Source: Candidatus Rifleibacteriota bacterium (GTDB lineage: Bacteria > Muiribacteriota > Ozemobacteria > Ozemobacterales > Ozemobacteraceae). From it: 63,188 nucleotides of DNA. A program made the translations under genes and the position numbers. Within the stretch, counting starts at the first letter, position 1; every line of letters starts with the position of its first letter. Positions 55,423-63,188 of this stretch are shown here, piece after piece. Location: contig JADFYG010000036.1 in NCBI GenBank assembly GCA_015233155.1, positions 1-63,188 on the forward strand. Reading direction: 5' to 3'. The notes beneath the pieces are model-generated. The model saw nothing but the letters and a program-made list of their open reading frames with translations, did no database searches and was not told the origin of the DNA.

Positions 55423-55462
55423 AATTCCCGAGCGCTGATTATCAGTTCTCGGGAATTTTGCT
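55423..55462 (+). terminator. Terminator after ahbC
   Basis: AATTCCCGAG (55423-55432) pairs with CTCGGGAATT (55448-55457), followed by an interrupted T-rich stretch (TTGCTTTT). Confidence 0.65.
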
Positions 55463-55533
55463 TTTGTAGAGAACATGGGTTCACCGTGTCGGAATAGCGG
55501 TCAATCGGTCGTAAGCGGCCTGATCAGTCGAAC

Positions 55534-56466
55534 TCAGAATGGATATTCATATTGTACCGATGTTTTAAGAAATCCGAATTTGCTGTCCCTGAGACGGGTG
55601 AAAAGCGTTGGAAGCAGCTGTGGATCATTTTTCTCCAGATTAAAAGTTATCGCTCCGAGCTCTGACATATCGGTTCCGAAATGCACATATCCGTCGAGAA
55701 ATGCACCGCCGCCGAATGTAAACTTGACACGTTTTCCGAGACGGTAAGAGATATCACCGAGAAAGACCCGCTTGGCTTTGTATGTTTCTGTTTTCGTATA
55801 GATGAGGCGACCATCCCAGTTCAGGTGGTGATCCACCACTCCGGACAGGCCAAAAGTGGCAGCCTTGCCCCAAAGCTCGCTGCCGCCTCCGGAAAGAGTT
55901 CCAGCGCGGTAATCAGCGCGTGCCAGAAAACGTGAATTCAACCAATGCGTTAACTGAATATGAGATGATTGTTGTAATACGTCATCAATAGTGAATCTTA
56001 CGTTTCCACGAGAAATGGGTTTTGGTGCAAGTGCCTGCGTCTCGCGACCAATTATGACGGTCGTACGGCAAGTGCGTCCACCGTGGCAATCCATGCAGGA
56101 ATTAGCCCCTGGTCTTGCGGCATGCGATCGATGAATCATGACATCGAGTTTATCTTTCTGATAATCGAAATCGAAAATCGTGACTGATCCACGCAATTTA
56201 ACCGTGCTGTCAATGCGCTCGAATCGAACGCCATCAAACAGCTCAACGCCCTTTGTCGTTCGTCGTTCGTCCACGCTTCGACCCTCGAAACTTGAAGGGA
56301 CCTGCAAACGCAAATGTTCTTCACCGCGAAAGAATTCCTGCCCGATCCGGGTAAAATCTGAACCGCTCCATGATTCAGCTTCTCCAGCCCAGGCCAAGGC
56401 CCGGCATAGACCCAGAACGCCCACCAGTGCGTATACTTTCCAGAATCCACCACGAATCATTATCAT
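55534..56466 (-). CDS. Putative outer-membrane beta-barrel with one CXXCH heme motif
   Basis: 310 residues; ATG after GGAAGGTG. A signal peptide ends near AWAGEA. The middle contains one CMDCHGG motif (~123-127) after a His-rich approach (IHRSHAARPG). The rest alternates polar and hydrophobic residues in strand-like runs (FLARADYRAGTL, HHLNWDGRLIYTKTET, VKFTFGGGAFLDGYVHFG), and the last residue is Phe in TSVQYEYPF, the classical C-terminal signal of outer-membrane barrels. I recognise no family. A heme-bearing barrel would be a new kind of porin-cytochrome link; alternatively it is a periplasmic cytochrome with a beta domain. Confidence 0.65.
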   Translation of the reverse strand: MIMIRGGFWKVYALVGVLGLCRALAWAGEAESWSGSDFTRIGQEFFRGEEHLRLQVPSSFEGRSVDERRTTKGVELFDGVRFERIDSTVKLRGSVTIFDFDYQKDKLDVMIHRSHAARPGANSCMDCHGGRTCRTTVIIGRETQALAPKPISRGNVRFTIDDVLQQSSHIQLTHWLNSRFLARADYRAGTLSGGGSELWGKAATFGLSGVVDHHLNWDGRLIYTKTETYKAKRVFLGDISYRLGKRVKFTFGGGAFLDGYVHFGTDMSELGAITFNLEKNDPQLLPTLFTRLRDSKFGFLKTSVQYEYPF

Positions 56467-56559
56467 TTCACCTTCCGAATAATATCATTGAATTCGCGGC
56501 ATTCTACCATTCTTCGCATAGATTACACTCATGTTTTCGTGCAAGCGCCAGAAATCAGG

Positions 56560-56598
56560 CATAAAAAAACTCCCCGGATTCCCGGGGAGCTTTTTTTA
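56560..56598 (-). terminator. Terminator (bidirectional form) after the Ig-like lipoprotein gene
   Basis: CTCCCCGG (56570-56577) pairs with CCGGGGAG (56582-56589), flanked by seven A on one side and seven T on the other. It serves the minus-strand gene ending at 56606. Confidence 0.93.
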
Positions 56599-56605
56599 TG
56601 CGGAA

Positions 56606-58087
56606 TTATTGAACAGTGAACGCTACAGACAATGATGTGTTGATGGGGTTTCCATCTTTGTCATTGATTGATCCACTGGTCAACGTGAATGTGTGTGCAC
56701 CAATATTCATTGCTTTAGTGAGAGGTATGGTAATCGACTTCGCGTCGGAGGACAATGTGGGTGTTCCCAATAGAGTTCCATAGTTCAAAGTTGCAGTACT
56801 GTTGGGTCCAACCATTGTGAACGTTGCGGCGGAAATTGCAGCCATATTGTTGGAAAGCGGATAATCGAAGTTCAACTTAATGCTGTTTGTAGTTGAAGCA
56901 ACATAGGTTACCCCATTCTGGATGCTATTAGTAGCGTTGGTTCCTTTGAAAGCTGCATAGCTCATGAGACTGGCTTTTCCCGTTGTGAACGAATAGTAAT
57001 CACCAATTGTGAGTGCGGTTCCATCTACAGTTCCGCTCACGAATTCAACCTTATAGGTCGAATTCGGACGCAAGGTCTTAGTAGTGGATGTGATAATAAC
57101 CTGCAGTTCCGTATCGCTGTATTTGGATACTGCCAGATCCTGGGTTGTCTGATCGAAGGTAACGACGGCATTGCTATCAATTCGGGTAGCTTTCATGGAA
57201 AAAGCTGTTGGAATCGCGCTGATAGTTTTGTTGAATTTGATGATGAACCTTGGATTCAAGTTGGCAGATGTTCCAGTTGCGTTCTTGGTAAGAAGTGTCG
57301 AAGTGACAGCAGCATTAGCATCAGTATTCAACATTGTAACGTAAGAAACTGCCAAGGGAGTAGTGGTCGGAGGAACATAAGGAGTGGGATCAGGAACAGT
57401 TGTAGGAACAGGAACAACAGTGGTAACGGTTATGGTGGTTACAGTATAGAATCCACCCAAAGTGCCGCTCTGTTGCAGAGTTCCACTCGTATAAGTAAAG
57501 GCAGGAGGGGCAAAAATCGAAACGGTAGAGGTAATCGCCAAACCGGTAGCGTTGGTTCCACCGAACAGCGAGGTCATGACAACCTGGGCAATCTGAGTCG
57601 ATGTCGGAGCGGTCGTTGTCGTATAGCTGGTTGTAACAACTGTAGTCTGAACATTCGGGATGGTAGTAATGCCAATAGAGTTGGTTCCCAGCATGATCTG
57701 AACCGGAAGATCACCAGTGGGATTGCCGAGAGTGACATAGTTCACTACGACAATGAAAATAATTCTCTTTACATTGTTCTTGTCGGTGTATCTTTTGTAA
57801 GCATTGGGCTTGTAAGTATTTCCGCTGATAACACAGCTCAAATTTGCGGCATTTTCAGCACCGAGAATGTTTGCAGAAACATCCGTCATACCGCCTAAGG
57901 TATTCGAAGCGATGGAGGCTTCCGGCAAATCGATAGGAATAACGATGCTCTGGCTCTGAGAAGAAGTCGACGGAGCTGCGTTAGTGGTTCCGTTATTATC
58001 ATCAAAACCCCAGAGACCACCAATGCGACAGCCGGTAGCAAACGGAAGCAAAGCAACCATAAGAACGATTACAAAAAATTTCCTCAT
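56606..58087 (-). CDS. Lipoprotein with Ig-like (Big_5-type) domains
   Basis: 493 residues from MRKFFVIV; the first in-frame ATG directly touches AGGAGG, and this second ATG has a 12-base spacing, so the start is uncertain. Lipobox FATGC. After a Thr/Val/Pro-rich low-complexity middle (~140-250) come two Ig-like segments with RFIIKFNKTIS, LRPNSTYKVEF and DYYSFTTG, then the end DKDGNPINTSLSVAFTV. This resembles bacterial Big_5 repeats in surface proteins. Role: surface or envelope structure; no enzymatic motif seen. Confidence 0.75.
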   Translation of the reverse strand: MRKFFVIVLMVALLPFATGCRIGGLWGFDDNNGTTNAAPSTSSQSQSIVIPIDLPEASIASNTLGGMTDVSANILGAENAANLSCVISGNTYKPNAYKRYTDKNNVKRIIFIVVVNYVTLGNPTGDLPVQIMLGTNSIGITTIPNVQTTVVTTSYTTTTAPTSTQIAQVVMTSLFGGTNATGLAITSTVSIFAPPAFTYTSGTLQQSGTLGGFYTVTTITVTTVVPVPTTVPDPTPYVPPTTTPLAVSYVTMLNTDANAAVTSTLLTKNATGTSANLNPRFIIKFNKTISAIPTAFSMKATRIDSNAVVTFDQTTQDLAVSKYSDTELQVIITSTTKTLRPNSTYKVEFVSGTVDGTALTIGDYYSFTTGKASLMSYAAFKGTNATNSIQNGVTYVASTTNSIKLNFDYPLSNNMAAISAATFTMVGPNSTATLNYGTLLGTPTLSSDAKSITIPLTKAMNIGAHTFTLTSGSINDKDGNPINTSLSVAFTVQ

Positions 58088-58127
58088 GAGAATATACATC
58101 CTCCTTGCAATATTGTGTGGCGAGAAA

Positions 58128-58157
58128 CTTTTACCACGAGTAACGGTACCATGTCAA
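58128..58157 (-). promoter_or_regulatory. Candidate sigma-70 promoter of the Ig-like lipoprotein gene
   Basis: On the minus strand, consensus TTGACA (58152-58157) and TAAAAG (58128-58133) have an 18-base spacer. The rest of the gap to 58394 holds a short CAACCAG/CTGGTTG hairpin (58253-58272) and a doubled TTAATACCCG, with no recognised function. Confidence 0.45.
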
Positions 58158-58394
58158 TAAAAAATTGTATTCCGCTATTATTCAAATTAATACCCGAATA
58201 CATTTTAATACCCGTTTTTCTTAATCCCCACCTCCATAATTCATCAGGCATTCAACCAGCATCAACTGGTTGTGGGATGTCCAAGAACTCAAAACAATAT
58301 CAAACATCATTCTCTCGGTCAAGTTTTTTTTCACAGCTTTCAGTCTGCGAAAACTTCGGAGAACCTTCAAAGCCGCAACCCAACACGACTGAAA

Positions 58395-61109
58395 TTACTT
58401 CTGTACAGCCACTTTATATATCACAGCAAGATTTCCGAGGGCTTGCGCGATCTGACCGGCATCCTGGAGTTTATTGGGCTTGACCAGGTTAGCTTTCGGC
58501 GGTACAAGAATAATGTCGCCACGATTGACCTTATCCACCCGGCGCAAAGGAATCACCTCACCGTTCGCCCGCACCACGACTGTATGGCTATGATTGGCTA
58601 TTCCGCTGAAGCCACCAACGCGATCGATATAATATGACACACTCCGGCCAACTTTATACAAGATGCTGGATGGGTTGACAACCGCTCCGGCGATAGCAAC
58701 AGTCACGGGAATGCTCGGAATAGTTATCTCGTCGCCATCAGCCAACTCCATTGCATCCCCTGGTTTTACGCCCGCTTTCAGCATTGCCTGCTGAATGGGA
58801 ATACGAAACTGTTTTTTTCTGATTTCATGGGTAGTTATATCAACTCCGGAGTATCGCGATTTTTCACCTTGCGCAATATGACTGATAGCAACATCTTCAG
58901 TTTTCTCCTCCGCTCCGCCCGCACTGATTTTCTGACCACCCGGCTTTCCCTCCAGAAACTGTATGTCACTCGATTCTCCCGCAACATCTGAAATTTTCGC
59001 ACCGGAACGTATCAGATCGGCACGCAAATCATGACTGGCCTGATTGAACATGTCTTCCTGTACCGCTTCGGCTGACTCCAATTGCTGATCTTCAAAAAGT
59101 TTTTCCGCTCGTCGCTTGAAAACCGCACCCTCCGGAAAAGCATTCGAAGTCAGTCCACCCGCCCGTTCAATTACATCAGCAAGCGTCTCTCCACGTCTTT
59201 TCAGGGAATACGGTCCTGGGCGCTTTACCTCACCTTTCAGGATGATAGTTTCCGGCTCGATCAGGACATCGCTATTAGCCAGAATATTCAATCTATTAAA
59301 CGCATGCAGTGGGATATTATCAGGATGATTCGGATTGTTCACGATATCCCGAATCTTCAACTTCCTGATTTCAGTTCCCGTCCCGGAACTTATGGTTTGC
59401 GCCAGTTCAGCCTCAGCGGCGGCGTCGATTGTAAGTCCCTGTGCGCGCATCACAAGATCGCGAATCCGCATGCCATTGCGCAAAATATATTCGCCGGGGC
59501 GACGAACCGCTCCCGCAATTACCAATCTCTGACTGTTCGGTCTGATATCACCAGCATAAAACAGCCTCACGCAATCGAAAGGTTTTAGAACAGGGTTTTG
59601 CCCGGGTTCACCCTTCAAAGCCTTCTCCAGGTCAAAAGACAGCATTACTTCATTGCCCTCCGGGGCTTTCCGGACGATCTGTCCCACATTCAAGGCCGTT
59701 TCTTCTTCGAGAATACCACCGGCATGCTTGACCAAATCCTGAATACTGGTTCCATCAACGAACGCATACTCGCCGGGCCTTCGCACTGCCCCTTCGATTC
59801 GAACCTGATTTCCCAACTCTTCAAGAGCCCGTTCGATGAACACTTCATCGCCACCCATCAGCTGGAATGTTTTCGGTGCGGCCGCGGAAACGACATCCAT
59901 GATTTTTCGACGCTCGCTCTTCTGCCAGCGAAAAATCTTGATACGTCCGTTATATGCGGATGCCTGCATGCCTCCGGCCATTGCCAGCACATCATCAAGT
60001 GTTCGATTTTCGAGCAACTCATATATCGCCGGACGCAAAACCTCTCCGGAAATCTGGACGCGATCCAGTATTGGTGGAATGAACAAAGTATCACCGGTTT
60101 CAAGCGACATATCCTGAGTCTTGTCGCCACTCAGAAAATACTTGTATAGATCGATTGTTCCTACTGCGACACCATCACGAATCAGCTTGATGCGTCGCAT
60201 GGATCCCTTGTCGGTCGGTCCGCCGGCGCGATACAAGGCGTGAAATGCAGTCGAGAGAGCGTTTACCATGAGAGCGCCCGGTTTCGCGGCCTCGCCGGTC
60301 ACGAAGATCTGCAGCGTACGAACTTTCGTCAGCGTGACCTGTCCCTTGAAATGCTTGAATTTGCCGGAGAGACTTCCGATTATGGTCTCTTCGAATTGTC
60401 CGATAGTCAAACCCTGGACCCCAATTACACCTATTATTGGTACATATACCTGACCTTCAGGATTTACGGTAACGTCGTAAACAGTTTCGTCACCCATTTC
60501 AGACCAGACGATGATTTTGAGTGCATCGCCGGCGCCAAGACGATATGTTGACGGAATCGGAGAATCTGATTGTACACTTCCCAGATCTTCTCCCCGTTCG
60601 AAGAATAAACTGCCAAAGGCTCTGGGAGCCTCTTTCATCCGTTTCGCCATCCGCGCACCCGCCAACTCATCGAGAGTCGCTTCGTCAATTCGACCTTCAC
60701 CTGGAGTAACGTCCAGGGGAGGCTCATCCAGGCGTTCGATAAAATACGGTTTTCGCTCCGCCGTCTCACCGGATGCCCGAACTTTAGCGCGGCGCTCACG
60801 CAGGATTTCGTCTTTGGTCTTGATCTTTACGACCTTTTGCAGCTCTGCCACCTGTTTCTGAAGTTGCTCAATCAGCTTGGGCGCTGCTTCGCTACGAAAA
60901 CTCGCTTTATCCGCATCTCCACGCTGTTCCGTGGTATCCGGTTTATCCAGTTTAGCCTGAGCAGGCCGAACTCTCTCCCCGGCTCCGGTGGTGAGCTCAT
61001 TCGGCAAATCCGCAGCAAATGCTCCGGCGATCGATAAGAACGAAAATATCGAACAAACAGCGAAAATACGAACACAGAACACATACGCACGATAATATAT
61101 TTTCATCAT
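58395..61109 (-). CDS. Polysaccharide export protein with multiple SLBB domains (Wza-like)
   Basis: 904 residues. A signal peptide ends near AFAAD. Residues ~60-105 form a predicted coiled coil (LIEQLQKQVAELQKVVKIK). The Poly_export domain starts ~YRLGAGDALKIIVWSE, then about six SLBB beta-grasp repeats, recognisable by GAVRRPGEYAFVDG, GAVRRPGEYILRNG, GEVKRPGPYSLKRRG and GAVVNPSSILYKVG. Wza-type proteins form the outer-membrane channel for capsule or exopolysaccharide. It is longer than Wza (~380 residues), as multi-SLBB proteins are. It lies 2 bases after the flotillin gene. No glycan synthesis genes are in the window. Confidence 0.85.
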   Translation of the reverse strand: MMKIYYRAYVFCVRIFAVCSIFSFLSIAGAFAADLPNELTTGAGERVRPAQAKLDKPDTTEQRGDADKASFRSEAAPKLIEQLQKQVAELQKVVKIKTKDEILRERRAKVRASGETAERKPYFIERLDEPPLDVTPGEGRIDEATLDELAGARMAKRMKEAPRAFGSLFFERGEDLGSVQSDSPIPSTYRLGAGDALKIIVWSEMGDETVYDVTVNPEGQVYVPIIGVIGVQGLTIGQFEETIIGSLSGKFKHFKGQVTLTKVRTLQIFVTGEAAKPGALMVNALSTAFHALYRAGGPTDKGSMRRIKLIRDGVAVGTIDLYKYFLSGDKTQDMSLETGDTLFIPPILDRVQISGEVLRPAIYELLENRTLDDVLAMAGGMQASAYNGRIKIFRWQKSERRKIMDVVSAAAPKTFQLMGGDEVFIERALEELGNQVRIEGAVRRPGEYAFVDGTSIQDLVKHAGGILEEETALNVGQIVRKAPEGNEVMLSFDLEKALKGEPGQNPVLKPFDCVRLFYAGDIRPNSQRLVIAGAVRRPGEYILRNGMRIRDLVMRAQGLTIDAAAEAELAQTISSGTGTEIRKLKIRDIVNNPNHPDNIPLHAFNRLNILANSDVLIEPETIILKGEVKRPGPYSLKRRGETLADVIERAGGLTSNAFPEGAVFKRRAEKLFEDQQLESAEAVQEDMFNQASHDLRADLIRSGAKISDVAGESSDIQFLEGKPGGQKISAGGAEEKTEDVAISHIAQGEKSRYSGVDITTHEIRKKQFRIPIQQAMLKAGVKPGDAMELADGDEITIPSIPVTVAIAGAVVNPSSILYKVGRSVSYYIDRVGGFSGIANHSHTVVVRANGEVIPLRRVDKVNRGDIILVPPKANLVKPNKLQDAGQIAQALGNLAVIYKVAVQK

Positions 61110-61111
61110 TG

Positions 61112-62737
61112 TTAGCGCTGGGGAGCTTTACCCTCTTGCCCCGATCGCTTTTCTCCTCCTATACGGTCAATCATACCTTTTAAATTAACCCCGGTCATTG
61201 CTTCAAGCATCGGCGGAACCTGAGTAACAACGTCTATGACCTCTTTTGTCAGCTTGCTGGCACCAACGCCGCCATCGCCATTCGATATCATTATGATCTT
61301 CTCGGTCTTGGACAACGGATCTGACACAGCTCGCACGATCTCGGGTAACTTGTCGACAAACATCTGCGTCACAGCCGCATCGCTATAAGATTTCCAAGCT
61401 GTCGCCTTCTTTTCCATGGCTTCCGCCTCAGCAAGGCCTATCGCACGTCGCGACTCGGCTTCAGCCAAACCACGCGCCTTTATGACTTCAGATTCGTACA
61501 AACCCTTGGTCCTCGAAACGTCAGCCTCATATATGCCCTTTGCCTTCAAAACGTCGGCATCGGCAAGACCACGAGCTTTCTGCACATCCGCTCCGGCCGT
61601 GCCTTCGGCGCGCTCAACATCCGCCTTGGCCAACCCCTTCATGCGTGTAGATTCTGATTCGCCTTCGGCAGTCGCCTTCAGCTTGAACTGCTCAGCGGTT
61701 GCAAGCAGCTCCACACGCCTCTTTTCAGCTTCAGCGGGCCTTTGAACCAGTGCGATGAGCTCTTTTTCCTTGCGTCCGATTTCCTGCTCCTGAACCTCTA
61801 TGGCCTTCTGTTTCTCTATTACCGTGATCTGAATCTCTTCGGCTTTCACCAATTGATCAGTCTTGAATTTCTGAAGATCATAGGCCCGATCGGCTTCAGC
61901 CTTCTTCTGGTTGACAGCCGCCTGGAACTCCGCCTGCTTCATCTGAAAATCTCTATGTGCCAATGAAACCTGCAAATCATTGCCCATCTTTGTTACCTGG
62001 GCCTGCTTGTTGAACTTACTTGATTCCTCGACCGCCTGTGAAGTCGCCTGAGCGCGACTGATCTCAGCATCGCGCTGTGCCATGGCCTGGCCGATTGCCG
62101 CATCGCGCTGACGTTCAGCAATAGCCTTTTTTCCAAGCGATTCGAGATAGCCCTGTTTATCTCGAATGTCCTTGATAGTGAATGCAACGATCGCCATACC
62201 CATGTTTGCAAGATCACTGGCCACAACAGACTGGACATTGCGGGCAAACGAGTCGCGATTACTGATCAACTCCTCGACATCCATGGTGCCGAGAATGGCG
62301 CGCAAGTGCCCTTCCAGAGTCTGATGGGCAATTCCCATGATTTCGGACTTGGATTTGCCGAGAAACTGCTCAGCAGCCGTTATGATGGCAATGTCCTCGC
62401 CCTTCACCTTGATTTGAGCGACACCATCAACCAGAATCGGCACACCCTGCTTCGTCACGACTTCCGGTGTCTGGATCTCCAAGGTCATGATTTCAAGCGA
62501 AAGTTTGTCATACTTTTCGATGATCGGAAAGACGAATGCGCGGCCGCCCTTCACGATTCGAAAGCCGACTTCATGATTGAGGCCCTGGGCATCCCGAATG
62601 GTGTTCGGACGTCCGCTTATGACAAGCACCTCATTCGGACCCACAGTCTGAATACGGCTCGCATAAACGAAAAGACAGAGAATCACGAATGACACCAAAC
62701 CTATTGCTCCGGTAAAAAACATGGCAAGTGGATCCAT
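61112..62737 (-). CDS. Flotillin-like SPFH/band 7 protein
   Basis: 541 residues; ATG 6 bases after AGGAGG. One N-terminal membrane segment (~5-27) is followed by an SPFH domain (~30-220, VGPNEVLVISGRPN and LEGHLRAILGTMDVEEL), then a long Ala/Glu-rich coiled coil (~220-470). Its last part contains five ~11-residue repeats of the type GLADADVLKAKG. Flotillins (FloT/YqiK) organise membrane lipid domains. The partial NfeD-like gene upstream is the usual partner. Confidence 0.9.
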   Translation of the reverse strand: MDPLAMFFTGAIGLVSFVILCLFVYASRIQTVGPNEVLVISGRPNTIRDAQGLNHEVGFRIVKGGRAFVFPIIEKYDKLSLEIMTLEIQTPEVVTKQGVPILVDGVAQIKVKGEDIAIITAAEQFLGKSKSEIMGIAHQTLEGHLRAILGTMDVEELISNRDSFARNVQSVVASDLANMGMAIVAFTIKDIRDKQGYLESLGKKAIAERQRDAAIGQAMAQRDAEISRAQATSQAVEESSKFNKQAQVTKMGNDLQVSLAHRDFQMKQAEFQAAVNQKKAEADRAYDLQKFKTDQLVKAEEIQITVIEKQKAIEVQEQEIGRKEKELIALVQRPAEAEKRRVELLATAEQFKLKATAEGESESTRMKGLAKADVERAEGTAGADVQKARGLADADVLKAKGIYEADVSRTKGLYESEVIKARGLAEAESRRAIGLAEAEAMEKKATAWKSYSDAAVTQMFVDKLPEIVRAVSDPLSKTEKIIMISNGDGGVGASKLTKEVIDVVTQVPPMLEAMTGVNLKGMIDRIGGEKRSGQEGKAPQR

Positions 62738-62872
62738 TTGAAGCCTCCTGTTCCTGGAAAAAATAATTCATATTATTGAAACAGCATTTAACATCGCGTG
62801 AATGCTACCCGTTTGTACAACTCGCCGTCAAGCGACTTTGCAACTGCCCAGAGCAAATGCATTAAAAGTTCT

Positions 62873-62940
62873 GAGGTAGGGCATGACCGCTGGGCGCGCC
62901 GCTTTGCGCTTCGGCGTGCCCGACGGTCACGCCCTACCTC
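62873..62940. repeat. REP-like palindrome, family A copy 2
   Basis: GAGGTAGGGCATGACCGC on the left, and on the right the near-exact reverse complement ending CACGCCCTACCTC, with a GC-rich centre. Same family as 16981-17057. It occupies most of the 311-base gap between the flotillin and NfeD-like genes; nothing else was recognised there. Confidence 0.8.
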
Positions 62941-63048
62941 AGCCATAGCTACTTCATTATGAGCCGCGCTATAGGCCAATTCCTGATTTTCATGCGTTTG
63001 CTCTGACAACTGCATGTTGAAACGAAACACAGGCATATAGCCATGCAT

Positions 63049-63188
63049 CTAGCTCTTTGGGTCTTCTTCCGAGGGCTTTACCCAGATAACATTATCACTC
63101 ATCGATACGATCTCTACCGTTGCGCCACGCTTCACTGGTGAAGCTCCATCGACAAGACGTGCCATATTAGTCTGGCGGCTTCCGCCGT
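63049..63188 (-). CDS. NfeD-like protein, C-terminal fragment
   Basis: The minus-strand frame is open from the window edge to TAG at 63049-63051, giving about 45 residues: ...MARLVDGASPVKRG, ATVEIVSMSDNVIWVKP and a short acidic tail. This matches the C-terminal OB-fold of NfeD proteins (a G-x(2-4)-V-x-I/V pattern), which are encoded with flotillins and act at the same membrane sites. Only the end is visible, so membrane and protease domains cannot be assessed. Confidence 0.7.
   Translation of the reverse strand, partial: GGSRQTNMARLVDGASPVKRGATVEIVSMSDNVIWVKPSEEDPKS

Noticed and set aside
62788..63048. 86-residue minus-strand frame between flotillin and NfeD
   Set aside because: Its centre is translated from the REP palindrome and is Arg-rich; it lacks a ribosome site and recognisable homology.
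1..63188. tRNA, rRNA, transposase or integrase genes
   Set aside because: The intergenic gaps were read for cloverleaf-like and rRNA-like sequence and for transposase motifs; none was found.

Overview
The window is a respiratory and electron-transfer region from an anaerobic (or anaerobically respiring) diderm bacterium. The evidence for a diderm is a Wza-like polysaccharide export protein, a candidate outer-membrane beta-barrel ending in Phe, and several lipoproteins. Menaquinone is made by the futalosine route, and the tetrapyrrole genes point to heme made through siroheme (AhbC present). I count about 80 CXXCH heme-c motifs in nine proteins plus two atypical motifs, nearly all in the first 32 kb. 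The physiology resembles Geobacter-type metal or extracellular electron transfer. The sequence does not fix the taxonomy; an uncultured candidate phylum rich in cytochromes is plausible.

Layout. 1-9.3 kb (+): a tandemly duplicated pair of genes, each pair being a Thr-Gly-repeat monoheme lipoprotein followed by an 11-heme lipoprotein, with a double OB-fold periplasmic protein between the pairs. 9.7-16.8 kb (-): seven overlapping futalosine/menaquinone genes mqnP-M-L-E-A-C-D. 17.2-21.1 kb (+): polyprenyl diphosphate synthase, MenG/UbiE methyltransferase, a flavodoxin-ferredoxin (EFR1-like) protein and a second methyltransferase. 21.2-26.1 kb (-): a NapC/NirT-like multiheme protein, a 9-heme cytochrome, a Tat-exported four-cluster ferredoxin and an NrfD-like membrane subunit. 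26.2-29.2 kb (-): a 19-heme cytochrome fused to a b-type membrane domain. 29.4-32.0 kb (+): a triheme c7-like cytochrome behind a sigma-54-type promoter, and an 11-heme/b-type fusion. 32.1-34.5 kb: an NAD-binding epimerase-like protein and an aldehyde dehydrogenase. 34.6-48.8 kb (+): a complete 14-gene nuoA-N operon. 48.9-55.4 kb (+): hemX-like, precorrin-2 dehydrogenase, hemA, hemC, cobA-hemD fusion and ahbC. 55.5-63.2 kb (-): a monoheme beta-barrel candidate, an Ig-like lipoprotein, an SLBB export protein, a flotillin and the end of an NfeD-like gene.

How it works together (inference): NADH is oxidised by complex I into menaquinone made next door. Menaquinol can be oxidised by at least three inner-membrane routes encoded side by side: NapC-like plus NrfD/FeS/multiheme, 19-heme/b, and 11-heme/b. 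Electrons pass to the small triheme periplasmic cytochrome and outward to the multiheme lipoproteins. The heme genes supply cofactor for this large cytochrome load. The most unusual elements are the homogenised gene-pair duplication with variable Thr-Gly linkers, the 19-heme protein built from an exact 260-residue internal duplication, and a beta-barrel-like protein carrying a single CXXCH.
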